From positions 106,956-170,955 of the forward strand of contig NZ_QUZK01000022.1 of NCBI RefSeq assembly GCF_003410055.1: a stretch of DNA of 64,000 nucleotides, in the 5' to 3' direction. The stretch comes from Wenzhouxiangella sediminis. GTDB lineage: Bacteria; Pseudomonadota; Gammaproteobacteria; Xanthomonadales; Wenzhouxiangellaceae. Shown here one piece after another: positions 11,983 to 22,710 of the stretch. The position numbers and the translations under genes were made by a program. Positions within the stretch are counted from its first letter, which is position 1. Each line of letters starts with the position of its first letter. A model generated the notes under the pieces. It worked only from the letters and a program-made list of their open reading frames with translations. It was not told where the DNA came from and made no database searches.

Positions 11983-12068
11983 GCCAACCAGCCAACCAGC
12001 CAACCAGCCAACCAGCCAACCAGCCAACGAACAAACGAACCAACGAACCAACGAACCAACGAACCAAC
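11983..12068. repeat. Tandem array of about 10.7 eight-base units (GCCAACCA then ACCAACGA)
   Basis: Five perfect GCCAACCA units (11983-12022) are followed by a transition unit GCCAACGA, a variant ACAAACGA, three ACCAACGA units and a partial one, ending at 12068. The array fills the space between the divergent blaI and liuB starts, ending 37 bases before the liuB ATG. The unit drifts from one variant to another, as expected from slippage and unit conversion. Confidence 0.95.
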
Positions 12069-12105
12069 AGGCTACAATGAAGCGCTTTGACCGACTGGAG
12101 CGTGC

Positions 12106-13713
12106 ATGCCCCGCCTGGACAGCCACGTCAATCGCAAGGACGCCGATTTCGTCGCCCGCGACGAACATCACCGGCAACTGGCCGCCGACCTGCGCGAGAA
12201 GCTCGAGAAGACCGCCCTCGGCGGCTCCGAGAAGGCGCGCGAGAAGCACACCGGCCGCGGCAAGCTGCTGCCCCGCGAGCGCGTGCGCACCCTGCTTGAT
12301 CCGGGCAGCCCCTTTCTCGAAGTCGCGCCGCTGGCGGCCAACGGCATGTACGACGACGCCGCGCCGGGTGCCGGAGCGATCGCCGGCATCGGGCGGGTCA
12401 ACGGCGTCGAGTGCATGGTCGTGGCCAACGACGCCACGGTGAAGGGCGGCACCTACTACCCGATCACGGTCAAGAAACACCTGCGCGCCCAGGAAATCGC
12501 GCTGGAGAACAACCTGCCCTGCATCTACCTGGTCGATTCCGGCGGCGCCTTCCTGCCCCTGCAGGACGAAGTCTTCCCCGACCGCGACCATTTCGGGCGC
12601 ATCTTCTACAACCAGGCCCGGCTGTCGGCCAAGAACATCCCGCAGATCGCCGTGGTCATGGGTTCCTGCACCGCCGGCGGCGCCTACGTACCGGCGATGT
12701 GCGACGAGGCGATCATCGTGCGTGAACAGGGCACGATCTTCCTCGGCGGCCCGCCGCTGGTGAAGGCCGCCACCGGCGAGGAAGTCGACGCCGAAACCCT
12801 CGGCGGCGCAGACGTGCACACCCGCCTGTCGGGCGTGGCCGACCATTTCGCCGAGAACGATACGCACGCCCTGGCAATCGCGCGCGACCTGGTCGGCAAT
12901 CTCAACCGCCCTGCCCCGGCCTTCACGCCGAACGAGACGCCCGCCGAGCCCGCCTACCCGGCCGAGGACATCTACGGCATCCTGCCCGACGACACGCGCT
13001 ACCCCTTCGAGGTGCGCGAGATCATCGCGCGCATCGTCGACGGCTCGGAATTCGAGGAGTTCAAGGCGCGCTTCGGCACCACGCTGGTGTGCGGCTTCGC
13101 GCGGATTCACGGCTACACCGTGGGCATCGTCGCCAACAACGGCATCCTGTTTTCGGAGTCCGCCCAGAAAGGGGCGCACTTCATCCAGCTGTGCAACCAG
13201 CGCAACATTCCGCTGGTGTTCCTGCAGAACATCACCGGCTTCATGGTCGGCAAGAAGTACGAGCAGTCAGGCATCGCCCGCGACGGCGCCAAGATGGTCA
13301 CCGCCGTGGCCTGTTCGCACGTGCCGAAGTTCACCGTGGTCATCGGCGGCTCCTTCGGTGCGGGCAACTACGCCATGTGCGGCCGCGCCTACCAGCCGCG
13401 TTTTTTGTGGATGTGGCCCAACGCGCGAATCTCGGTGATGGGCGGCGAACAGGCCGCCAGCGTGCTGGCCACCGTCAAGCGCGACGCGATCGAGGGCCGC
13501 GGCGAGGAATGGCCGGAAGCCGAGGAAGAAAAGTTCAAGGCGCCGATCCGCGACCAGTACGAGCATCAGGGCCATCCCTATTACGCGTCGGCGCGGCTGT
13601 GGGACGACGGCATCATCGACCCGACCGACACGCGCCGCGTCCTGGGCCTGGCCATCGCGGCCTCGGCCAACGCACCGATCGAGCGGGAGCGCTTTGGCGT
13701 ATTTCGCATGTAA
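12106..13713 (+). CDS. liuB: Methylcrotonoyl-CoA carboxylase, carboxyltransferase (beta) subunit
   Basis: 535 residues, the usual length of MCC-beta. It transfers carboxyl from carboxybiotin to 3-methylcrotonyl-CoA in leucine and isovalerate catabolism. Visible signatures: the N-terminal [10 protein letters not shown] segment, oxyanion/CoA motifs [18 protein letters not shown] and [15 protein letters not shown], and the C-terminal half with [15 protein letters not shown] and [27 protein letters not shown] and the pairing with liuC and liuD distinguish it from propionyl- or acetyl-CoA carboxylases. It is first of liuB-liuC-liuD; liuA, liuE and a LiuR regulator are not adjacent. Confidence 0.93.
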   Translation: MPRLDSHVNRKDADFVARDEHHRQLAADLREKLEKTALGGSEKAREKHTGRGKLLPRERVRTLLDPGSPFLEVAPLAANGMYDDAAPGAGAIAGIGRVNGVECMVVANDATVKGGTYYPITVKKHLRAQEIALENNLPCIYLVDSGGAFLPLQDEVFPDRDHFGRIFYNQARLSAKNIPQIAVVMGSCTAGGAYVPAMCDEAIIVREQGTIFLGGPPLVKAATGEEVDAETLGGADVHTRLSGVADHFAENDTHALAIARDLVGNLNRPAPAFTPNETPAEPAYPAEDIYGILPDDTRYPFEVREIIARIVDGSEFEEFKARFGTTLVCGFARIHGYTVGIVANNGILFSESAQKGAHFIQLCNQRNIPLVFLQNITGFMVGKKYEQSGIARDGAKMVTAVACSHVPKFTVVIGGSFGAGNYAMCGRAYQPRFLWMWPNARISVMGGEQAASVLATVKRDAIEGRGEEWPEAEEEKFKAPIRDQYEHQGHPYYASARLWDDGIIDPTDTRRVLGLAIAASANAPIERERFGVFRM

Positions 13714-13730
13714 AAAAATAAAACCTTTTT

Positions 13731-13880
13731 GTCCACAGATGAACACAGATAAACACAGATAAAAAAACAGACGAACGGAAAAAATGGGAAAGCGGAAGCG
13801 ATCAACGTCTTGTTCGATCGGTGCCGACGAGCACATTCTTTTCGTTCTTTATCCGTGTTCATCTGTGTTCATCTGTGGAC
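13731..13880. repeat. Inverted-repeat element with CACAGATGAA-type decamer arms (copy 1)
   Basis: Left arm 13731-13763 begins GTCCACAGATGAACACAGAT and continues in 10-base periods. Right arm 13848-13880 is its reverse complement with two mismatches in 33. The 84-base centre is unrelated to copy 2. The element occupies almost the whole gap between liuB and liuC. Similar ATCTGTGTTCATCTGTGG sequences are, to my knowledge, widespread in intergenic regions of diverse bacteria. Confidence 0.9.
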
Positions 13881-13912
13881 ATTCCAGATTTTGACTTTGA
13901 CTTTGAGAAGCC

Positions 13913-14707
13913 ATGACTGACCTACTCAAACTCGACATCGATAACCGCGGCGTTGCCACGGTGACGCTGAACCGGCCCGAAGTGCACAACGCCTTCAACG
14001 CCGAACTGGTGGCCGAGCTGTCGGCGACCTTCGATAAGGTCGCCGCCGAAGGCGCGCGGGCGATGATCCTCACCGGCGAGGGCCACAGTTTCTCCGCCGG
14101 CGCGGATCTCAACTGGATGCGCTCGATGGCCGAAGGCTCGGAAGCAGAGAACCGCGACGACGCCAAACGCCTGGCGGCCATGCTGCGCAAGCTCGACCAG
14201 CTGCCCTGCCCCACCGTCGCGCGGGTCAACGGCCATGCCTTCGGCGGCGGCGTGGGCCTGATCGCCTGCTGCGACCTGGCCGTAGCGCTGGAGACGGCGA
14301 AGTTCGGCCTGACCGAAGTGCGCCTGGGGCTGGCGCCGGCGACCATCGCGCCCTTCGTGATCCCGCGCATCGGCGTCAACAACGCGCGGCACTACATGCT
14401 CACCGGCGAGCGCATCGACGCCGAACGCGCCGTGCGCATCGGCCTGGTCAGCGACACCGTGCCGACCGGCCAGCTCGACGGCCACGTCGACGACCTGATC
14501 AAGCTCCTGCTGGCCGGCGGCCCGCATGCCCAGGCCCACTGCAAGGAACTCATCCACACCATCGCCAGCGGCCGGCACGACGAGGCCGAAACCGACCGCC
14601 GCACCTCCGAGCTGATCGCCGCCCTGCGGGTCTCCCGCGAAGGCCAGGAAGGCCTGAACGCGTTTCTCGAAAAGCGCAAGCCCTCCTGGGTTGCGGGCGA
14701 TTCCTGA
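13913..14707 (+). CDS. liuC: Methylglutaconyl-CoA hydratase (enoyl-CoA hydratase family)
   Basis: 264-residue crotonase-fold enzyme. Family motifs: NRPEVHNAFNAELVAEL, the oxyanion-hole segment EGHSFSAGADLNWMRSM and RVNGHAFGGGVGLIACCDLA, then the region SAPATIAPFVIPRIG-like 'LGLAPATIAPFVI' that carries the acidic catalytic part of the site. Position between the two methylcrotonyl-CoA carboxylase subunit genes indicates that it hydrates 3-methylglutaconyl-CoA to HMG-CoA in the leucine pathway. Both flanking gaps (199 and 175 bases) contain copies of the same inverted-repeat element, which could affect RNA stability within the operon. Confidence 0.88.
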   Translation: MTDLLKLDIDNRGVATVTLNRPEVHNAFNAELVAELSATFDKVAAEGARAMILTGEGHSFSAGADLNWMRSMAEGSEAENRDDAKRLAAMLRKLDQLPCPTVARVNGHAFGGGVGLIACCDLAVALETAKFGLTEVRLGLAPATIAPFVIPRIGVNNARHYMLTGERIDAERAVRIGLVSDTVPTGQLDGHVDDLIKLLLAGGPHAQAHCKELIHTIASGRHDEAETDRRTSELIAALRVSREGQEGLNAFLEKRKPSWVAGDS

Positions 14708-14719
14708 GAAACCTTATTT

Positions 14720-14861
14720 GTCCACAGATGAACACAGATAAACACAGATTGAAAACAAGAGGCGCGCCCAGAAGACTGACATCGGTCGCTATTGCCCTGG
14801 CGGGTCAAGGTAAGCACGAAAACAATTTTTTATCTGTGTTCATCTGTGTTCATCTGTGGAC
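14720..14861. repeat. Inverted-repeat element with CACAGATGAA-type decamer arms (copy 2)
   Basis: Left arm 14720-14749 and right arm 14832-14861 are reverse complements with one mismatch in 30. The left arm matches the first 30 bases of the copy-1 left arm exactly. The 82-base centre differs from copy 1. It lies between liuC and liuD and ends 21 bases before the liuD ATG. Confidence 0.9.
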
Positions 14862-14882
14862 AATTTTTTCTTTTAGAGAGCC

Positions 14883-16856
14883 ATGTTCAAGACTGTCCTG
14901 ATTGCCAATAGAGGCGAGATCGCCTGCCGCATCATCGCCACCTGCCGCCACCTGGGCGTGGAGACGGTGGCCGTCTATTCCGACGCCGACGCCAATGCGC
15001 GGCACGTCCGCCTGGCGGACCGGGCCGTGCATATCGGCGCCGCGCCGGCGCGCGAGTCCTACCTGGACATCGAACGCATCATCGCTGCGGCGAAGCAAAC
15101 GGATGCGCAGGCCATCCATCCCGGCTACGGATTCCTGGCCGAGAACGCCGATTTCGCGCGCGCCTTGCGCGACGCCGGCCTGACCCTGATCGGCCCCTCG
15201 CCCGAGACCATGGACCTGATGGGCTCCAAGGCGGCGGCCAAGGCGAAAATGGAAGCCGCCGACGTGCCGCTGATTCCCGGCTACCACGGCGACGACCAGG
15301 CCGACGACACGCTCATGTCCGAAGCCGAGCGCGTCGGCTTCCCGCTGATGCTCAAGGCCGCGGCCGGCGGCGGCGGCAAGGGCATGCGCGTGGTTCACTC
15401 GAAGGATGATTTCGCCGAGGCGCTCAAGGCCGCCCGACGCGAAGCCTCCGGCGCCTTCGGCGACGACCGCATGATCCTCGAGCGCTACCTGCCCACGCCA
15501 AGGCATATCGAGGCGCAGGTCTTCGCCGACACCCACGGCAACACCGTGCACCTGTTCGAACGCGACTGCTCCAGTCAGCGGCGCCACCAGAAGATCATCG
15601 AGGAAGCGCCGGCGGCCCATCTCGACGAGGACGTGCGCCAGCGCCTGCTCGCGGCCGCCGTGCGCGCGGCCGAGGCGGTCGACTACGTCGGCGCCGGCAC
15701 CGTGGAGTTCCTGGTCGACGGCGATGAATTCTTCTTCCTGGAGATGAACACCCGCCTGCAGGTCGAGCACCCGGTCACCGAATCGATCACCGGGCTCGAC
15801 CTGGTCGAATGGCAACTGCGCGTCGCCTCCGGCGAAAAGCTGCCGCTTTCCCAGGACGAGATCCGCCTGGACGGTCACGCCATGGAGGCGCGCATCTACG
15901 CCGAAGACCCCGACCAGGGCTTCGTGCCCTCGACCGGTCGCATCGACGCGCTGGTGCTGCCCGAGTCGGGCTGGGTCCGAATCGATTCGGGCGTGGACGC
16001 CGGCGACGAAGTGAGCATGCACTACGACCCGATGATCGCCAAGCTCGTCGTCCACGACAGCACGCGAGAAGCCTGCCTGGCGCGCCTCAACCAGGCGCTG
16101 GCGGCCAGCTTCGTGGCCGGCCCGACCACCAACCTGGGATTCCTGCAGGCCCTGGCCGGCTCGGAGGTCTTCTCGGATGCGGCCATCGACACGGGGCTGC
16201 TCGACCGCGACCTGCCGTCGATCCTGGATGCCGGCGAAGTACCGGTCGAAGTGCTCGCGGCGGCCGCCGGTCGCTGGTTGCTGGCCCAGGAGACCGAGGC
16301 CACGGGCCGCACACCCTGGGACAGCTGCGACAGCTGGCGCCTGGGCGAACCGGCCACGCGCACGCTCGATATCGAATCGGCCGGCCGGCGCGTCACCGTC
16401 GAAGCGACCGGCTTCGGCGGCGACTACACGCTCCGGATGGAAGACGACGCCCACCCCGTTCGGATGAAACAACTGGCCGAAAGCGAGTTCAGCCTGACGC
16501 TCGACGGCCAGGGTCGCCGGCTCCAGGTCCACCTGGCGGGCGAGCACGCGCTGGAAGTCTGCCTCGACAACCGGCGCTGGCCGGTGAGCCGTCATGCCCG
16601 GTTCGAGGCCGCCGTCGAGGGCGGGGCCGGGGATGGCCGACTACTGGCCCCGATGCCGGGCAAGATCCTCGAAATCCGCGCCGAAGCCGGTCAGTCGGTC
16701 TCCGAGGGCGAGACGCTGCTGATCATGGAGGCGATGAAGATGGAGCTGGCCATCAAGGCGCCCATGGACGGCGAGGTGTCGGAGATTGCCGTAAGCGCCG
16801 AGGATGTGGTGGAAGCCGACACGCTCCTGCTCGCGATGGAGCCGGCCACAGATTAG
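14883..16856 (+). CDS. liuD: Methylcrotonoyl-CoA carboxylase, biotin carboxylase/carrier (alpha) subunit
   Basis: 657 residues, typical of MCC-alpha. The N-terminal biotin carboxylase domain (about 1-445) begins MFKTVLIANRGEIACRII and includes the ATP-grasp glycine loop AAAGGGGKGMRVV, the ERDCSSQRRHQKIIEEAPA segment and the FLEMNTRLQVEHPVTE active-site strand. A BT-like linker domain follows. The C-terminal biotin carrier domain (about 585-655) has the biotinylation motif EAMKMEL. An AGAGAG ribosome-binding site precedes the ATG. It charges biotin with bicarbonate for liuB. Confidence 0.95.
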   Translation: MFKTVLIANRGEIACRIIATCRHLGVETVAVYSDADANARHVRLADRAVHIGAAPARESYLDIERIIAAAKQTDAQAIHPGYGFLAENADFARALRDAGLTLIGPSPETMDLMGSKAAAKAKMEAADVPLIPGYHGDDQADDTLMSEAERVGFPLMLKAAAGGGGKGMRVVHSKDDFAEALKAARREASGAFGDDRMILERYLPTPRHIEAQVFADTHGNTVHLFERDCSSQRRHQKIIEEAPAAHLDEDVRQRLLAAAVRAAEAVDYVGAGTVEFLVDGDEFFFLEMNTRLQVEHPVTESITGLDLVEWQLRVASGEKLPLSQDEIRLDGHAMEARIYAEDPDQGFVPSTGRIDALVLPESGWVRIDSGVDAGDEVSMHYDPMIAKLVVHDSTREACLARLNQALAASFVAGPTTNLGFLQALAGSEVFSDAAIDTGLLDRDLPSILDAGEVPVEVLAAAAGRWLLAQETEATGRTPWDSCDSWRLGEPATRTLDIESAGRRVTVEATGFGGDYTLRMEDDAHPVRMKQLAESEFSLTLDGQGRRLQVHLAGEHALEVCLDNRRWPVSRHARFEAAVEGGAGDGRLLAPMPGKILEIRAEAGQSVSEGETLLIMEAMKMELAIKAPMDGEVSEIAVSAEDVVEADTLLLAMEPATD

Positions 16857-16936
16857 GGCAATGTCAAGATGGTCGGAGTCCGGCGGTTCGCGGATAATCG
16901 CTCGCTTCACTTCGCAGCATCCTTGAACGATTGCCC

Positions 16937-19264
<2,328 letters not shown>

Positions 19265-19487
19265 TCCCACATCAAGAAATCATCCGGGACAAGCGGCGTG
19301 AGTCGCCGGACGGGAGACGACGATGGGCTGCAGGAGGATCTCCCCGCCCCCCCTGAGCCCTCGCCGAGCGGTGCGTCCCTGTCACTGCCAACAACAGCCC
19401 CATGACGAGACGAAGGCAGGCTAGCAAGCGACGATCGCGGCCGCATCCCCCAAATGGGTTATGGCCGGGCGAAAGCGCAGCGCGCTG
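19265..19487. other. Intergenic stretch without recognised gene
   Basis: This 223-base gap lies between convergent tex and the LuxR-type gene. I see no clear terminator with a U-run, no repeat array and no convincing short gene. A few GC-rich imperfect dyads are present and may serve convergent termination. Confidence 0.5.
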
Positions 19488-20579
19488 TCAGGCTCGGAAC
19501 AATGCTGCAGGCAACAGCGCCCGGAGCACATCCGCCACCATGTCCGGCTGTCGGCGCCAACCGTTCTTGCCCATGGCGGTTTTCAGCTGCGAGCGCGCCG
19601 TCTCGTAGGCGATGGCCTGGCGCTCGGAAAACCGCCTGAGCGGCTCACCGTCCACGATGGCATTCACCACCTCGGCCTCGGCCGGCGTCAGATGAAAACG
19701 CATCATCAGGCCTTGTCTCAAGTCGGGATGATTCCGGGCCGGATCGGTCACGACAAGAGCGGCGAACTTCGAGTCGAGGCGAAACAGGGTCGATACAACC
19801 TGGTTGCCGAGCGGGCCGGCCGAAAGGCGCAACAGGCGAGGCTCGCCCTCGAGCACGGTCAGGAGCTGCTTGCCGAAGGCCTGATCGTCGTCCAGATGCC
19901 GCATGTGCAGGCGCCCCACCCGGCTGATCCAGGCCCCACCGGCCGCCAGCAGGCCTTCCGCCAGCCGGTTGGCGAAGCGAATGCGTCGCTTCGCATCGAT
20001 CACGACTACGGCGTGATCGAAACGATCCCAAAGCGAGCTGACGACGTCGAGCGAGTCCTGGAGCCGGGTGCGGTGCTGGTAGCCCTGCCAGGCCTGGAGA
20101 AGATGGGGCGCGATGGATCGAATGCGCTCGAGTTCGCGCTCGGAGTGATCCTTGGCGTCGAGTGCGCGCATGAAGGTGAATTCGGCAATGTGCCGATCGC
20201 TGACCTCGAGCCCCACGCCGGTGCCCCAGCGAATCCCCATGGGCTTGTAAACGTGGTTGTATACCCCGCTGCGCAGCAGTTCCTTTTGCGAAATGAAATC
20301 ACTCGTCCTCAGAACCTTGCCAGGACGATAGTGCCGCGCACCGGCCTCGATCTGGAAATTGCCGCGACCGAACTCCCGGTTGTAGTCCTCGATGGACGGA
20401 TCAGGCACCACGTTGGCGGCCAGAACCCGGCCAACGTGGGCATCCAGATCGTAGGTGTCCAGCGTCACCACGCGACTGTCGGCGAACCCGGCCAGCGCAT
20501 CGAGCGCATCCGGCCAGGCGGCCGTTCCCATCGCGGCGCCGTAGAGCACCTGGAGAACTTCATCCCGGGTTGCTGCCAT
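19488..20579 (-). CDS. LuxR-type helix-turn-helix transcriptional regulator
   Basis: 363-residue cytoplasmic regulator. The last ~65 residues form a LuxR/GerE-type HTH: LTPAEAEVVNAIVDGEPLRRF followed by the recognition helix ETARSQLKTAMGKNG. A PAS-like segment precedes it (about 190-290: WDRFDHAVVVIDAKRRIRFANRLAEGLL), and the N-terminal 170 residues form an uncharacterised sensory region starting with an alpha-helix (DEVLQVLYGAAMG). No autoinducer-binding domain is recognisable. It is a single gene, divergent from the DUF3014 gene, so its targets are unknown. Confidence 0.85.
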   Translation of the reverse strand: MAATRDEVLQVLYGAAMGTAAWPDALDALAGFADSRVVTLDTYDLDAHVGRVLAANVVPDPSIEDYNREFGRGNFQIEAGARHYRPGKVLRTSDFISQKELLRSGVYNHVYKPMGIRWGTGVGLEVSDRHIAEFTFMRALDAKDHSERELERIRSIAPHLLQAWQGYQHRTRLQDSLDVVSSLWDRFDHAVVVIDAKRRIRFANRLAEGLLAAGGAWISRVGRLHMRHLDDDQAFGKQLLTVLEGEPRLLRLSAGPLGNQVVSTLFRLDSKFAALVVTDPARNHPDLRQGLMMRFHLTPAEAEVVNAIVDGEPLRRFSERQAIAYETARSQLKTAMGKNGWRRQPDMVADVLRALLPAALFRA

Positions 20580-20763
20580 TCAACCCGCTCCCGGTGGAAC
20601 CTGCTCCGCATTGTTTCACAGCCCGGCAGACGCAACAAATCGCGCACGGGTCCGCTCATGGAGCGCTCGCAATGGCAGTCCGGGCCTCCTGCCGGTTCAG
20701 CCGGCCCAGAACCCGCACGGCCTTGCGCGGTCACAAGGAATAGAGTCTTAATGGAGTTCGGCT

Positions 20764-21627
20764 ATGCGATGGTTCATCAGCGCACTCGTCGTGCTGGCCC
20801 TTGTGGGCGGCCTGTGGTGGGTCGAACAGCGGCAGCAGGCCGAGCTCACGCCCGATCCCGCAACAGACCTCCCCTCCGAGCCAGAAGATCCCCAGCCACG
20901 TTATCCCCTGCCGAAGCCCGAACTGCACCCCGCTCCGGCAATCGAGGATCAAGTCGCTGACGACACAGAGGGCCGGACCGAAGAGCCGATCGAGCCGGAA
21001 TCCGAGCCGCGGCCGCCGCTACCGGAACTGGCCGACAGCGACGAATCTGCCACAGGCGCCTTGTCCGACTCGCTGGGAAACGACTTCGTCGATAAGTGGA
21101 TCAAGCCGGAGTTCGTCATCTCGCGCACGGTCGCCGTCGTCAACAATCTCGACGGTTCCGCACCCGCCCTGAAGACATGGCCGCTGCGCCCGCTCGGCTC
21201 CGAACCGATAACCCAGCAGCGCGGCAACGGAGACACGCTGCTCTGGACGGCCGCCAACGCCGAACGCTACACGGAACTGGTCGATGCCCTGGACGCCCTT
21301 CCCCCCGAACAGGCAGCCGATCTCTACGCACGCTACTACCCACTGTTCCAGCAAGCATGGGAGGAACTCGGCGAGAACGAGCCGTACTTCAACGACCGCC
21401 TGATCGACGTGATCGACCACTTGCTGGCCACACCCGAAGTGGCGCTACCCTTCGAAGTCGTGCCTTACGAGAGCCGGTTGCACTTCGCCGACGAGGCACT
21501 GCAGAAAGAAACCTGGGGCCGCAAACTTCTGATGCGCATGGGCGCGGCACAAGCCGGGATGGCAAAGGAGTGGCTGCGCAATTTCCGCAACGCGGTCGTG
21601 GAAGCGACCGATCCGCCGGCACCCTGA
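20764..21627 (+). CDS. DUF3014 envelope protein
   Basis: 287 residues: an N-terminal membrane anchor (MRWFISALVVLALVGGLWWV), a proline/glutamate-rich periplasmic linker (about 28-85) and a C-terminal helical domain of about 200 residues. The domain start LPELADSDESATGALSD and the phrase VVNNLDGSAPALKTWPLRPL fit DUF3014 as I know it. The function is unknown. It is followed 70 bases later by another envelope gene in the same direction, possibly one transcript. Confidence 0.8.
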   Translation: MRWFISALVVLALVGGLWWVEQRQQAELTPDPATDLPSEPEDPQPRYPLPKPELHPAPAIEDQVADDTEGRTEEPIEPESEPRPPLPELADSDESATGALSDSLGNDFVDKWIKPEFVISRTVAVVNNLDGSAPALKTWPLRPLGSEPITQQRGNGDTLLWTAANAERYTELVDALDALPPEQAADLYARYYPLFQQAWEELGENEPYFNDRLIDVIDHLLATPEVALPFEVVPYESRLHFADEALQKETWGRKLLMRMGAAQAGMAKEWLRNFRNAVVEATDPPAP

Positions 21628-21697
21628 GTGCAGCAGATCCACCACAGCCGGCCGGTCTCGACCGTGCATTCACGCGCTCGGGCATAAATAATACCGA

Positions 21698-22549
21698 ATG
21701 CGTTCCATCATCCGCATTGCCGTCCTCGCCGCCGCCGTCGTCCTGATGACGACCGGCTGCGGCGTCAAGACAGCCTACAACAACGCCGACTGGCTACTCA
21801 TGCGTTCGATCAACGAGCGCGTCAGCCTGTCCGACGAGCAGGAACGGGAGGTGAACGCGCTGCTCGAGGAAAGCCTGGCCTGGCACTGCGCCAGCGAGCT
21901 GCCCGACTATGCCGCCTTCCTGCGACAGGTCGACGAAGACATGGTCGCCGGGCGCTTCAGCCGACCGACCCTTGAAGGCTACGGACAGACAGTCTCGGAT
22001 TTCGGCCGGCGCCTGCTGGCAAAGCTCCGGCCGGCCGTCGTCGATCTGCTGGCCGGCCTGAGCGACGAGCAGGTCGACGAATTGGCGGCGAGCTTCGAGG
22101 AGCGCAACAACGAATTGATCGAGGAGGCCGAGTCGTATTTCGACGAGTCATCGATCACCGAGCGAGCCGAAGGCTTCGAGAAGGGCATGCGACGCCTTTC
22201 CGGACGCCTGACCGATGAACAGCGTGAGCGACTGATGACATGGTCGCGCGCACTCCAGCCCAGCGCGGCGCTGACGCTCCAGCGCCGGCTGCGCTGGCAA
22301 GCCGAGTTCCGGCGGGTGATGGCGATCCGCGCGGACCGCGATCGATTCGATCGCGCAATGACCGAACTGCTGCAACCGGACCTGTTCATGTCCGACGCGC
22401 TGGCCCAGCGCCGCGAACACAACCGGATCCTCACGCTCGAGGCCGCAGTCGACATCCACCGTCTCGCTCCCGAGGAACAGGTCGAAGCGCTGCGCGAGAA
22501 CCTCGCCGGCCTGTCGGAAGACCTCGAACAGTTGAGTTGCTCGGGCTAG
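21698..22549 (+). CDS. DUF6279-like lipoprotein
   Basis: 283 residues with a lipoprotein signal (MRSIIRIAVLAAAVVLMTTGCG). The mature N-terminus VKTAYNNADWLLMRSINERVSLSDEQ is the hallmark of the DUF6279 lipoproteins (the YNNADWLL phrase). The remainder is almost all helical with many Glu/Arg heptads (LSDEQVDELAASFEERNNELIEEAESYF). The function is unknown; an elongated periplasmic helical bundle is likely. Confidence 0.85.
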   Translation: MRSIIRIAVLAAAVVLMTTGCGVKTAYNNADWLLMRSINERVSLSDEQEREVNALLEESLAWHCASELPDYAAFLRQVDEDMVAGRFSRPTLEGYGQTVSDFGRRLLAKLRPAVVDLLAGLSDEQVDELAASFEERNNELIEEAESYFDESSITERAEGFEKGMRRLSGRLTDEQRERLMTWSRALQPSAALTLQRRLRWQAEFRRVMAIRADRDRFDRAMTELLQPDLFMSDALAQRREHNRILTLEAAVDIHRLAPEEQVEALRENLAGLSEDLEQLSCSG

Positions 22550-22710
22550 TCTCCCCGGTCCACCGCCACAAGTCGGGTTGCGACACAATCCCCTTGCGAC
22601 CCGCTCGGTACGAGCGTGCGAGGCTGGGCTATTCTGTGTCACCGGTCGACTCCCGCCCCGGACAGCGGGAACTCGCCCCCGACTCATCCCACCGGGAGGA
22701 TATCTGATCG

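Noticed and set aside
11983..12068. CRISPR-like array
   Set aside because: Units are 8 bases and contiguous, with no spacers and no cas genes.
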